A DNA stretch of 64,000 nucleotides, taken from contig NZ_CP107836.1 of assembly GCF_036346615.1 (NCBI RefSeq), positions 992,001-1,056,000 on the forward strand, written 5' to 3'. The notes under the pieces are model-generated. The model saw nothing but the letters and a program-made list of their open reading frames with translations, was not told where the DNA came from and did not search any database. The translations under genes and the position numbers were made by a program. The stretch's first letter is position 1. The number at the start of each line of letters is the position of its first letter. This stretch comes from Streptomyces sp. NBC_00523. GTDB lineage: Bacteria; Actinomycetota; Actinomycetes; Streptomycetales; Streptomycetaceae. This document shows, in pieces, positions 35,543 through 44,300 of the stretch.

Positions 35543-35579
35543 TTGTCTTCTCAACTTGCCTCACTTTAGGCTCAAGTTG
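35543..35579 (+). promoter_or_regulatory. Candidate promoter with operator-like inverted repeat for the esx genes
   Basis: TTGTCT (35543-35548) and TAGGCT (35567-35572) sit 18 nt apart, a plausible sigma-70-type pair, about 40-70 bp upstream of the first esx start. Overlapping it, CAACTTG (35552-35558) and its complement CAAGTTG (35573-35579) are centred 21 bp apart, so a dimer binding here would cover the -10 element. The stretch is also less GC-rich than its neighbours. Confidence 0.6.
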
Positions 35580-35614
35580 CTCGTACCAAGATCCGACTCA
35601 CGAAAGGTGGGACG

Positions 35615-35953
35615 ATGGCGGGAGACGGCCAGCAGTCAAGCGAGTCATCAACCCGGAACGGCATCCAGGCCCTCGAATCGGCCTTCAGCGGAATCATGAA
35701 GATCCGTCAGGATGTCGACGGCACCAAGTCCACCCTGGGCTCCGGCTACCAGGGCAGCGACGGCGGCCAGTACGGCCAGCTCCTCGCTCAGTGGGACGGC
35801 CAGTGCAACGTCATCCTCAAGAACCTCGAGGACGTCATCGACCGGCTGAACCAGAGCCTCGTCGAGCACAACAAGACCCAGGGTTCTTCGAACGACGCGA
35901 TCAACCAGGCGTACAACGCTTCCCAGTCGGCCTTCGATCAGCTGGCCGGCTGA
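35615..35953 (+). CDS. WXG100 family T7SS protein (YQG variant)
   Basis: The 112-residue protein has the WXG100 helix-turn-helix size and heptad pattern, but the hairpin motif is Tyr45-Gln-Gly47 instead of WxG. A further Trp60 sits in the second helix. C-terminal YNASQ is not the canonical YxxxD/E signal. WXG100 proteins form dimers with a partner and are exported by EccC; the neighbouring gene encodes the partner. ATG 35615 has GGTGGG upstream. Confidence 0.88.
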   Translation: MAGDGQQSSESSTRNGIQALESAFSGIMKIRQDVDGTKSTLGSGYQGSDGGQYGQLLAQWDGQCNVILKNLEDVIDRLNQSLVEHNKTQGSSNDAINQAYNASQSAFDQLAG

Positions 35954-36035
35954 CCCGGACGCCTCGTCGGCACCAGGGCCTCCCGGTGACCCACCGGACA
36001 GGCCGCCCCCCTCAACCGTGTGAAAGAGGCAGACC

Positions 36036-36359
36036 GTGGCAGACAACCTGAGCGACGGTTTCATCTACGTCAGCTACAACCACATGTCGAACGCGGCAGA
36101 CGACATGGTGATGCAGACCAAGGCGATCGCCCAGACGCTGTCCAACCTTGAGGCAGAGCTCAGCGAGCTGTCCAAGACCTGGTACGGCAACGACGGCGAC
36201 ACGTACCGCCAGAAGCAGGCCGCCTGGGACGGTGCGGTGCAGAACATGGAGACGCTGCTCACCTCGCACGCGCAGCTTCTGAGCGACATCTCCGGCAACT
36301 ACAAGTACAGCGAGAACTCGCTCAGCCAGATGTGGTCCGAAGTGACCATCGGCCGCTGA
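36036..36359 (+). CDS. WXG100 family T7SS protein (WYG, with YxxxE signal)
   Basis: The 107-residue protein begins at GTG 36036, preceded by an AGAGG Shine-Dalgarno. Trp49-Tyr-Gly51 forms the hairpin turn between two helices, and the C-terminus contains YKYSE, fitting the YxxxD/E export signal recognised by the ESX machinery. It probably heterodimerises with the preceding YQG protein, as in EsxA/EsxB pairs, and is exported. The 82-bp gap between the two has no obvious terminator, so they are likely co-transcribed. Confidence 0.93.
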   Translation: MADNLSDGFIYVSYNHMSNAADDMVMQTKAIAQTLSNLEAELSELSKTWYGNDGDTYRQKQAAWDGAVQNMETLLTSHAQLLSDISGNYKYSENSLSQMWSEVTIGR

Positions 36360-36372
36360 GCGGACGTCCCGA

Positions 36373-36405
36373 CCGCGCCGACCGGTCCGCCCTCGGTCGG
36401 CGCGG
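36373..36405 (+). terminator. Perfect hairpin after the esx pair
   Basis: CCGCGCCGACCG (36373-36384) and its exact complement (36394-36405) flank a 9-nt loop, 14 nt past the esx stop. It may limit read-through so that the esx pair is made in excess over downstream genes, or stabilise the esx message. Confidence 0.7.
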
Positions 36406-36474
36406 CAGAGGCATCTCCCCGTACCGTCGCCGTGCCGCACGCCGGTCCGGCGTATCCCGCCACCGGAGGCACCC

Positions 36475-36921
36475 ATGGCAGACCTGACCCATCTGGACGC
36501 GACGGCGCTCAAGAACTTCAAGAACAACGATGTCGGGGACTTCATCACCGACCTGCTCAACATCCGCAAGGACAACGCGGGTGTCCGCTCGCTGAAGAAC
36601 CTGGTCGCGGAGACCGGTACGGGCTCGGCGTCCGGCGACGCCAAGATGCTGCGCATCGGCCTGATGGGCGGCGGCGACAGCGAGGACCCGACCGGCGGCT
36701 CGGCACTGATCGAGGCGCTGAAGACGCAGGGCGGCGCGCTGGACGGCATCTTCAAGAGCCAGAAGGTCCTCTTCGACGACATCGAGTCCGCTCTCGAGGA
36801 AACCATCACCACGCTGCTGAAGACGCAGGGCGACACCCTGGCCTCGATCGAAGGCGAGAAGCTGATGGACATCTTCGACACGGTGGACGACGACATGAGC
36901 GGCACCGGCTCCGACAGCTGA
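36475..36921 (+). CDS. T7SS-linked hypothetical protein, 148 aa
   Basis: Start ATG 36475 with GGAGG upstream. The protein is acidic and helical (MADLTHLDATALKNFKN), with a central flexible Gly/Ser segment and a helical C-terminal half (FKSQKVLFDDIESALEETITTLLK). There is no signal peptide or membrane helix. Its location directly between the esx pair and the AAWKG protein, and its WXG-like size, suggest a T7SS substrate or chaperone-like partner, but no WXG motif is present. The function is unknown. Confidence 0.8.
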   Translation: MADLTHLDATALKNFKNNDVGDFITDLLNIRKDNAGVRSLKNLVAETGTGSASGDAKMLRIGLMGGGDSEDPTGGSALIEALKTQGGALDGIFKSQKVLFDDIESALEETITTLLKTQGDTLASIEGEKLMDIFDTVDDDMSGTGSDS

Positions 36922-36982
36922 CGCCGGGCCCCGCGTCCTCCTCTCCCCCACCCCCCTCAGCCCCAGCAGCGGAGTCCGTGCC

Positions 36983-39900
36983 ATGGCCGACGACGGCAAA
37001 AGTACTTCCGGAACGCCCACCTACGACCCGGACGACTACTACGCCCAGGCGATCACCAATTTCACCGGCTACACCATCCCGGCCCGGTCCAGCCTGTTCA
37101 ACTCCCTCAGCAGCGACAGCGGCGACGACTTCTCCGACCTGAAGCTGTTCCGGATGGAGATCTCCGGGCAGACCATGCGCGCGGTGTCCACGGAGGACTA
37201 CACGGCGCTCAGCGGCTTCCAGAAGAGCAAGGGCGAGGACTACGACCTGGCCTTCTACGACGCGGGCGGCGACGGCGCGCACAACAGCGTGAGCCTGAAG
37301 AAGGCGCGGATCGTGATGATCGGTGTGGGCGTGGGCGACGACGGCCGCGCCGACCTGTGGGGGGACGGGGCGATCTCCGGCGGCGGTGAGTTCGAGGGCT
37401 CGTACTCGCACGTCCAGTGGGACTCCGGCCCGATGGCGCAATACATCTCCGGCAGCAAACTGGCCCTGGACGAGCTGCTGAACAACCACACCACCAAGGG
37501 CTGGAGCTTCAGCAACCTGTCGGTCCTCGATGGCAACGCTGTCGAGTTCAAGTCCTTCGAGGAGACGGGCCAGTCCTTCGACCGGGCGATGCAGTTCTTC
37601 AAGGACCACTCGGACGTCGTCAACGGGTGGATGAAGTCGCTCGGCGAGGACCAGGCCGCGTGGAAGGGCAAGGCGGCCAGCCTCTTCTGGCACCTGCTGA
37701 AGGAGCTGAAGACCAACTACGACGGCTACGTCTCCCAGTTGGGCGGCCGTGACTACAGCCCGAAGAACACCACGGTGGGCGGCTACGTCCCCAAGTCGAA
37801 GCTGAGCGACGCCCTGGCCGCCGCGCAGACCGCGCTCAAGGACGCGGTCACCGACCTCCAGACGGCGTGGAACAACTGGGCGAAGGACGGCCAGCACGAT
37901 CCGCACAGGCACCTGGTGAAGGTCCTGGACGACGTGTCCGGCTTCGTCCTCAAGGACAACATCCAGCACGTGAACGTGAAGACCCAGTACTACGGCGGCT
38001 ACGGCGGGGGCGGCTCGTACAAGACGTACTCGACCACGGCCGAGTTCAAGCAGACCTCCGAGTACGGCGACCTCACCCAGCACACCACCTGGAAGAAGAT
38101 CGCCGACGCGGCGGTCAAGAGCTGGTCGGACCATGCCGACTCGATGCTGAAGCAGCCGGCCATCGACGCCCTCAGCAACGTGAAGTCCGCCTGGGCCGAT
38201 GTGACGGACGCCTTCGACCAGGAGGTCACCGACAAGAACTCCGAGACGCTGGCCGAGGTCCTCGCCAAGGAGGAGGCCGACATCGCGGAGGACGAGGCCA
38301 ATGCGAACAACGACAAGCTGAACGACTACCTCGACGGACTCAACGACAACATCAACACGATCGGTGACGGTCTCAACGACCTCAACGACGGGCTGAACGA
38401 CAGCCTCAACAACCTGGGCGACGGGTTCAAGGACCTCAATGACGGCCTCAACGACGGGCTGAACGGCCTCGGCGACGGGTTCAAGGACCTCAACGACGGG
38501 CTCAACGACAACCTCAACGGCCTCGGCGACGGGTTCAAGGACCTCAACGACGGGCTCAACGACAACCTCAACGGGCTCGGGGACGACCTCAACGAGAGCC
38601 TGAACGGCCTCGGCGACGGCGTCAACAACCTCGGTGACGGCCTCAACAACAACTTCAGCACGCTCAACGACGGGCTGAACAACGGCCTGGGCGACGGCCT
38701 GGGCCCGAACGGCGACCCGAACTCCCCGCTCGGTGGGCCGAACCCGTCCGCGCTGGTGCCTCCGATCACCTCGCTGCTGAACAACGGCCTGAACGACGGC
38801 CTGAACAACCCGGACAAGAAGGGGGGTTCCTCACTGCTGAACTCCCCCACCGGGGGCAACACCCAGCTCAACGACGACGGCACGCTCACCACGAAATTCC
38901 CCGACGGCTCGACGCAGACCATCGACCCGCGCACCGGCCTGGTCACCAGCACCTCGCCGGACGGTGTGACGTCGACCTCGCAGCTCAACCCGGGCACCAG
39001 CCTGCTGAACCCGGACGGATCGACCACCACGCTCAACGACGACGGCACGCTCACCACCACGTTCCCGGACGGTTCGAGCCAGACCCTCGACCCGAAGACG
39101 GGCCACGTGGAGACCCTCAACCCGGACGGCAGCCTGTCCGAGTCGACGCTCGACCCGACCGACGGTGCCTTCACCCACCCGGGCGGCTCCACGTCCCAGC
39201 TCAACGGCGACGGCACGCTGACGACGAAGTTCCCGGACGGTTCGACGGAGGTCCTGAACCCGGACACCGGCCAGGTCACCGTCACCGACCCCTCGGGCCA
39301 CGTCACCACCCACCAGCTCAACCCCGGTGAGTCCTTCACCAACCCGGACGGGTCCACCACCACCCTGAACAACGACGGCACCCTCACCACGAAGTTCCCC
39401 GACGGCTCGACGGAGACCCTCAACCCGGACACCGGGCAGCTCACCACCACCGACCCCGCCGGACACGTCACCACCACCGACCTGAATCCGGCCCCGAACA
39501 CCTTCACCACACCGGACGGGTCCACGGCGCAGCTCAACCCGGACGGCACCGTCAGCACGCACTTCCCGGACGGTTCGACGGAGGTCCTGAACCCGGACAC
39601 CGGCCAGGTCACCGTCACCGACCCCTCGGGCCACGTCACCACCCACCAGCTCAACCCCGGTGAGTCCTTCACCAACCCGGACGGGTCCACCACCACCCTG
39701 AACAACGACGGCACGCTGACCACGAAGTTCCCGGACGGCTCCCAGCAGGTCCTCGACCCGGATACGGGCCGGCTGACCACCACCGACCCCGCCGGGCACA
39801 CCACCACGACCGACCTGAACGGCGACGGCCCGTCGTCGCTCAACACCCGTATCCCGGACCTCGACAGCCTCAACCACAACGGTCCGGACACCGACAGGCT

Positions 39901-40486
39901 CAACACCCAGGGCCTCGACGGCCCGCACACCTCGTCGCCGCTCACCCACACGTCCGGCCTGAACGCCCACGGACCGGGCGGCTCGCTGAACGCGTCCGGC
40001 GGCCCGGACGGCGGCCTGGACGACTACTACGACGACTACGACAGCACCCCGTACGGCGGCGGCTCCCTGGGGTCGAACACCCCCGCCACCGCCGCGCTCG
40101 CCGGCAACTCGCCGGCGCAGTCCGCGAACGGCACCCCGCTCAACCCGATGGGCATGGGGGGTGGCGGCATGCCCGGCATGGGCGGCGCGGGCGGCGGCGG
40201 CCAGGGCACCAGCGAACGCACCCGTGCCGTCCTCACCGACCCGGTCGGCAGCGCCCGGGGCGGGCGCGTCGGACGCGCCGCGGCGGGAGCCGACGAGGAC
40301 GAGGAGATCGTGTACACCCGCCCGACCACCTCCAGTTCGCCCTACCCGGTGGGCGGGCCCGGCGGCGCCGGCCAGGGCTGCACGACCACGGAGAGCGGTG
40401 ACCGCGCCCGCGAGGCATGGCTGGCCGAGGACGACGACGTGTGGGGCACCGACGACGGCGGCGCCCCGGCGGTCATCGGGCGCTGA
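36983..40486 (+). CDS. AAWKG-motif T7SS protein with long repeat regions
   Basis: The 1167-residue protein has no signal peptide. Residues 1-440 are mostly helical with AAWKGKAA at 225-232 (Trp227-Lys-Gly229, a WxG-type turn) and further Trp/His helices, consistent with a T7SS substrate head. Residues 467-538 are four 18-residue LNDGLND units. Residues 629-950 are six 55/56-residue units with a PDGSTTTL...FPDGST pattern. The C-terminus ends in a conserved-looking AWLAEDDDVWGTD segment. It is probably an exported surface or fibre-like protein of the ESX locus; the partner and function are unknown. Confidence 0.85.
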   Translation: MADDGKSTSGTPTYDPDDYYAQAITNFTGYTIPARSSLFNSLSSDSGDDFSDLKLFRMEISGQTMRAVSTEDYTALSGFQKSKGEDYDLAFYDAGGDGAHNSVSLKKARIVMIGVGVGDDGRADLWGDGAISGGGEFEGSYSHVQWDSGPMAQYISGSKLALDELLNNHTTKGWSFSNLSVLDGNAVEFKSFEETGQSFDRAMQFFKDHSDVVNGWMKSLGEDQAAWKGKAASLFWHLLKELKTNYDGYVSQLGGRDYSPKNTTVGGYVPKSKLSDALAAAQTALKDAVTDLQTAWNNWAKDGQHDPHRHLVKVLDDVSGFVLKDNIQHVNVKTQYYGGYGGGGSYKTYSTTAEFKQTSEYGDLTQHTTWKKIADAAVKSWSDHADSMLKQPAIDALSNVKSAWADVTDAFDQEVTDKNSETLAEVLAKEEADIAEDEANANNDKLNDYLDGLNDNINTIGDGLNDLNDGLNDSLNNLGDGFKDLNDGLNDGLNGLGDGFKDLNDGLNDNLNGLGDGFKDLNDGLNDNLNGLGDDLNESLNGLGDGVNNLGDGLNNNFSTLNDGLNNGLGDGLGPNGDPNSPLGGPNPSALVPPITSLLNNGLNDGLNNPDKKGGSSLLNSPTGGNTQLNDDGTLTTKFPDGSTQTIDPRTGLVTSTSPDGVTSTSQLNPGTSLLNPDGSTTTLNDDGTLTTTFPDGSSQTLDPKTGHVETLNPDGSLSESTLDPTDGAFTHPGGSTSQLNGDGTLTTKFPDGSTEVLNPDTGQVTVTDPSGHVTTHQLNPGESFTNPDGSTTTLNNDGTLTTKFPDGSTETLNPDTGQLTTTDPAGHVTTTDLNPAPNTFTTPDGSTAQLNPDGTVSTHFPDGSTEVLNPDTGQVTVTDPSGHVTTHQLNPGESFTNPDGSTTTLNNDGTLTTKFPDGSQQVLDPDTGRLTTTDPAGHTTTTDLNGDGPSSLNTRIPDLDSLNHNGPDTDRLNTQGLDGPHTSSPLTHTSGLNAHGPGGSLNASGGPDGGLDDYYDDYDSTPYGGGSLGSNTPATAALAGNSPAQSANGTPLNPMGMGGGGMPGMGGAGGGGQGTSERTRAVLTDPVGSARGGRVGRAAAGADEDEEIVYTRPTTSSSPYPVGGPGGAGQGCTTTESGDRAREAWLAEDDDVWGTDDGGAPAVIGR
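38381..38596 (+). repeat. Four tandem 54-bp units (18-residue LNDGLND repeats)
   Basis: Units of 54 bp begin at 38381, 38435, 38489 and 38543. Each encodes LNDGLND-x-LN-x-LGDGFKD, with the last degenerate. The periodicity and Asn/Gly/Asp/Leu pattern suggest either a beta-solenoid or a helical rod. They are coding, not intergenic repeats. Confidence 0.85.
38867..39832 (+). repeat. Six 165/168-bp units (55/56-residue PDGST repeats)
   Basis: Units start at about 38867, 39032, 39200, 39365, 39533 and 39698, with spacing 165, 168, 165, 168, 165. Each encodes the pattern LNxDGTLTTKFPDGST...LNPDTG...VTTxxLNPG. The blocks beginning at 39200 and 39533, 333 bp apart, are nearly identical, which suggests a recent tandem duplication of a two-unit block. 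Confidence 0.85.
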
Positions 40487-40533
40487 GGACGCACGCGGGG
40501 CGAGGCAGGAGAGAACGGGAGAGGGAGTGCGCG

Positions 40534-40983
40534 GTGAACAGTGAGTCGATCGAACAGCGGCTGGCCAAGGCGATGGCGGAGCTGGAGGAGACCGAGGCCG
40601 CGGTGGCGCGCGCCGAGAGCGAACTGGCCCACGCCGAGGCGACGGTGCGCTCGGCGGACCGCTCGGTCGAGGTGACCGTCTCCGCCCAGGGCGACATGAC
40701 CGCACTGACCTTCCTGGACGACAAGTACCGTACGATGCCCGCAGGTCAGCTCGCTGCCAGCGTGCTGGAGGCGGCGCAGGAGGCGCGCGCCCGGATGGCC
40801 AGGCGGGTGATGTCCACCTTCGAGCCGTTCACCCAGGCGCACGCGGAAGCGCCCGAACTCACCGGCTTCGACGTGGACTGGAACAAGATCTTCGGGCCCG
40901 GCGTGCTGGAGGGCCCGAAGGGCGATCGCCGCCGCGGCTCCGGCCGGCTCCGTGACGAGATCAGCGAAGACCCGGAGGACTGA
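40534..40983 (+). CDS. YbaB/EbfC-family protein linked to T7SS
   Basis: The 149-residue protein begins at GTG 40534 with GAGGGAG 6 nt upstream. A coiled-coil N-terminal half (IEQRLAKAMAELEETEAAVARAESELAHAEATV) is followed by SVEVTVSAQGDMTALTFLDDKYR, the beta-strand core of YbaB/EbfC nucleoid-associated proteins, and a C-terminal helix. EspL, a YbaB-like protein of mycobacterial ESX-1, supports virulence-factor stability and secretion, so a similar regulatory or chaperone role is plausible. The C-terminal 40 residues are basic. Confidence 0.88.
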   Translation: MNSESIEQRLAKAMAELEETEAAVARAESELAHAEATVRSADRSVEVTVSAQGDMTALTFLDDKYRTMPAGQLAASVLEAAQEARARMARRVMSTFEPFTQAHAEAPELTGFDVDWNKIFGPGVLEGPKGDRRRGSGRLRDEISEDPED

Positions 40984-40990
40984 GGAGACG

Positions 40991-41359
40991 ATGACGGAGA
41001 ACGCGTACTACGCCAGCATTCCCGGCCTGGCCGGCGGTACCCGGCAGCTCCAGGCGATCAGCGACTACGCCGTCGACATGTTCAACGAGTTCTTCCACGA
41101 CGTGTCGGAGACCAGCGACTGGCCCGGCAAGGACGACAGTTACGCCAAGACGATGATCCCGCAGGAGAAGAAGCAGCGGGAGGGCGCGGTGGACACCGGC
41201 AAGGCCCTGACCGAGGCCATCGTCGGTGTGGGCGACGGCACGCTCGCCAACCTGAAGAGCGTCCTGACCACGCTGGGCGGCAACCTCGACGCGATCCACG
41301 AGTCCCACATCGACAACAGCAACGTCTCCGGCGGCACGCACGGCGGCGGCAGGCACTGA
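40991..41359 (+). CDS. Small T7SS-linked protein with WPG motif
   Basis: The 122-residue protein begins at ATG 40991, 10 nt after the YbaB-like gene, with GAGGAGA upstream. Trp44-Pro-Gly46 occurs between two predicted helices, which resembles the WxG turn of WXG100 proteins. The C-terminus is a flexible Gly/His tail. It directly precedes the giant gene and is likely its export partner or chaperone; this is inferred from position. The family is not recognised with certainty. Confidence 0.78.
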   Translation: MTENAYYASIPGLAGGTRQLQAISDYAVDMFNEFFHDVSETSDWPGKDDSYAKTMIPQEKKQREGAVDTGKALTEAIVGVGDGTLANLKSVLTTLGGNLDAIHESHIDNSNVSGGTHGGGRH

Positions 41360-41377
41360 CGGACCGGACCGCGCCCG

Positions 41378-44300
41378 ATGAGCATCCAGGTTTCGCCGCA
41401 GCTGAACAATCTCCTTTTCGTGCTGATCGGTGAGAAAATGCTGCAGGCCGACGAGGACATGGCCTACGCCAACGGCCGTCCGTACGGGCGGCTGGGGCGG
41501 CGGGTGCGGGACCTGTCTGATCTGATCGAGCAGACCGCGGGTGGCGTCGGGCGCTCGCTGCCGCCGCAGGTGGGCAACCAGTACGTCAAGGCCATGCACC
41601 TGTTCCTGGACAACGGTGGCAAGAACTACCTGAAGGACTTCGCCGACCAGCTCGACGACCTGGAGAAGGCGCGCACCAAGTCCTCCATGGACATCATGGA
41701 GGCCAAGTGGCAGATCATCGCCGAGCTGATCCGGCTGCTGATCGAACTGGCCATCATCATGGCGCTGTCCATCTTCACCGGCGGTTCGGCGTCCAGCCAG
41801 GCGGCGGTCGCCAAGGCACGCAGCCGGGTGGCGATCCTCACGCTGCTCGACTGGCTGATGAAGCGCACCCATCTGCTGCCGACCCTCTCCGAGATGATCG
41901 AAGAGGCGTTCACGACGTTCGCGGTCCGCCTCGCGATGATGCTGGGCGCGCCCAAGGGGCGGCGGCCGCACGGCTTCGACTGGTCGCAGATCGTCCAGGA
42001 CGGTGTCTTCGGCGCGTTCACCGGACTGTTCCACGGGTTCCTCAACGACATCCTCAAGAACCTGAAGAAGAACTTCAAGGACCTCTGGGGCCACGGGAAC
42101 AACCCGTTCAAGAACATCGACGGCAACGGCAACAAGTTCCACAACAACAAGTTCGACCACCATCACCTCAACGACGGGCCCTCCTCCAGGCCGGACCCGA
42201 AGCCGACGCCCAAGCCGGACCCCAAGCCGACGCCGAAGCCGGGCCCCGAGCCGACCCCCACGCCCAAGCCCAATCCGGTCCCGCTGCCCAAGCCGCCCCA
42301 CACCCCCACGCCCGGACTCGGGGACCGGATCAAGCACGAGTTCGGTGAGGACATCGGCCACTTCCTCACCGAGGGCGGCGCGGAGGCGCTGGGCGAGCTG
42401 GCCACGGCAGCGATCTTCCACCTCCCCGTCGAGGGCCCGATGACCTTCCTCGGCGGCGGGCTGAGCGCGGTCAGCGAACGGCACCTGGGGCAGGGCGCGT
42501 CCGCCCTGGGCAACAAGTTCAACTTCACCAAGCCGCCCACCGTGAACACCGCGCACCTCCCGGACACACCGGACGACTCCTCGGCGGACGGCGCTCCCCG
42601 CCCCGGCAACGGCAACGGCGACGGCAAGGGCCCCGACCCCGGCGCGCCCACCCCGGGACCGGGCGACGGTGTGACGACACCGGGCCCGTCCCCCACGGGC
42701 GGCGGACGGAACGGACCGGTCGCCGTCCGGCCTCCGACCCAGTCCCCCGACCTGGACGTGGAGGTGACCGGCAGCAAGGTCACCACCGACGGCCCGCCGG
42801 ACGTGCACTTCGACGGTGTGCACATCGAGCCCGTCAAGATCGACGGGGTAAACGTCCACAGCGATGCCCCGAACCTCGACGGCAACGGCCCGGCCACCCA
42901 CCCGGCGACCGGCAATCCGGCGCCGGTGCAGACCGTTCAGCAGCAGCCGCCGACCACCAACGGTGCACCGCACCAAGGGAGTTCACCGCAGCCCGGCGGC
43001 ACGAAGACGACGACCGGCACGGACACGGACACGGACGCCCGAACCGGCCTGGACACCGACACCGACACCGAGAGCGACTCGGACACGGACTCCGTGTTCA
43101 GTGACACCGACAGCATCGCCGAGAGTGACGTCACCGACCCCGACCCCGACTCCACCGGAGACACCACCGCCCACGACCCCGTCACCGAAGCGCCCAAGCC
43201 GATCGTCACCGGCAGCACGACACCGCCGCCGACCGGCCTCCCCCAGACAACCGCCCCGGACGGCACACCCGGCAACGCACCGACCGTCGGTGCCACCCCA
43301 CACCCGACGCCCGTGCACACCTCGTCCTCGGACTCGCCCCCGCACCCCGTACGAAACGAGCCACCGCACCCCGTCCGGAACGAAGCACCGGACCCCGTAC
43401 AGAACGACATACCGGACCCGGTGCCCAACGCCGTACCCGAGCCCGTGGTCCTGACCCCGACGCCGCCCGTCGCCCCGGCGCCCCACCACGCGCCGGGCAG
43501 TTTCGGGGAGGCGCGGGACGGCGCGACGCCGTCGCCGCGGAGTCACACCTGGGTCGACCCGGTGTCGCGGCCCACGGGCCCGGACGGCAGGCCGACGCAG
43601 TACGTGGTGCGTTCCTCCTTCGACGTACGGCAGTTCACGCACGGCGGTGAGCCCGTCACCGATCTCACCGTGACCTACCGCGTGACGGGCGACCCGCAGC
43701 TCGGTCCGCAGGCCGACGGGGTGCGGCAGCGGCTCGAAGAGGGCGTGCAGCGGGTGTTCAACGCCCCGGACCACCGCCTGCCCGACGGCAGCCGGCTGCA
43801 CGTCACCGTCGTTCCGGCCGCCGAGGGGCAGACACCGCACCTGGACGTCACCCTGACCGACCCGGCGGACGGCGTGCCCACCACGCACCACGCGTGGCCG
43901 GCGGACATCTCCGACTCGGCGCTGGCCCACGAGATCGGCCACCAGCTCGGCCTGCGCGACGAGAGCGGACTCGACCCCGCCGCACCGCACCGCGGCGGCA
44001 ACGAGAGCCTGATGGGCGACGCGCCCCCGGTCACCGGCGTCCTCGCCCACCCGTCGGACCCGGCCGGCTACCAGCCGGGCGGGCTGCGGCCCCGGCACCT
44101 CCAGCTCATCGGGACGCTGGTGGGCGACCCCGCCGACGCCCCCCGGCCGCGCCCCGACGGTGAGCGGCGCGACGCCGCGACGCCGCCCGTAACGGTCACC
44201 GGCGACCTCGGCGCGGACCCTCCGGCGCCGGTCGTCCCGCCCGTCACCAAGCCCGTCGACCCGGTCTCGGACCCGGAAGCCGTGCCGATGGTCCCGATCA

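Noticed and set aside
38381..39832. CRISPR-like periodic repeats
   Set aside because: The periodicity is in frame (54, 165 and 168 bp) and codes for peptide repeats; there are no unique spacers of constant length or cas genes.
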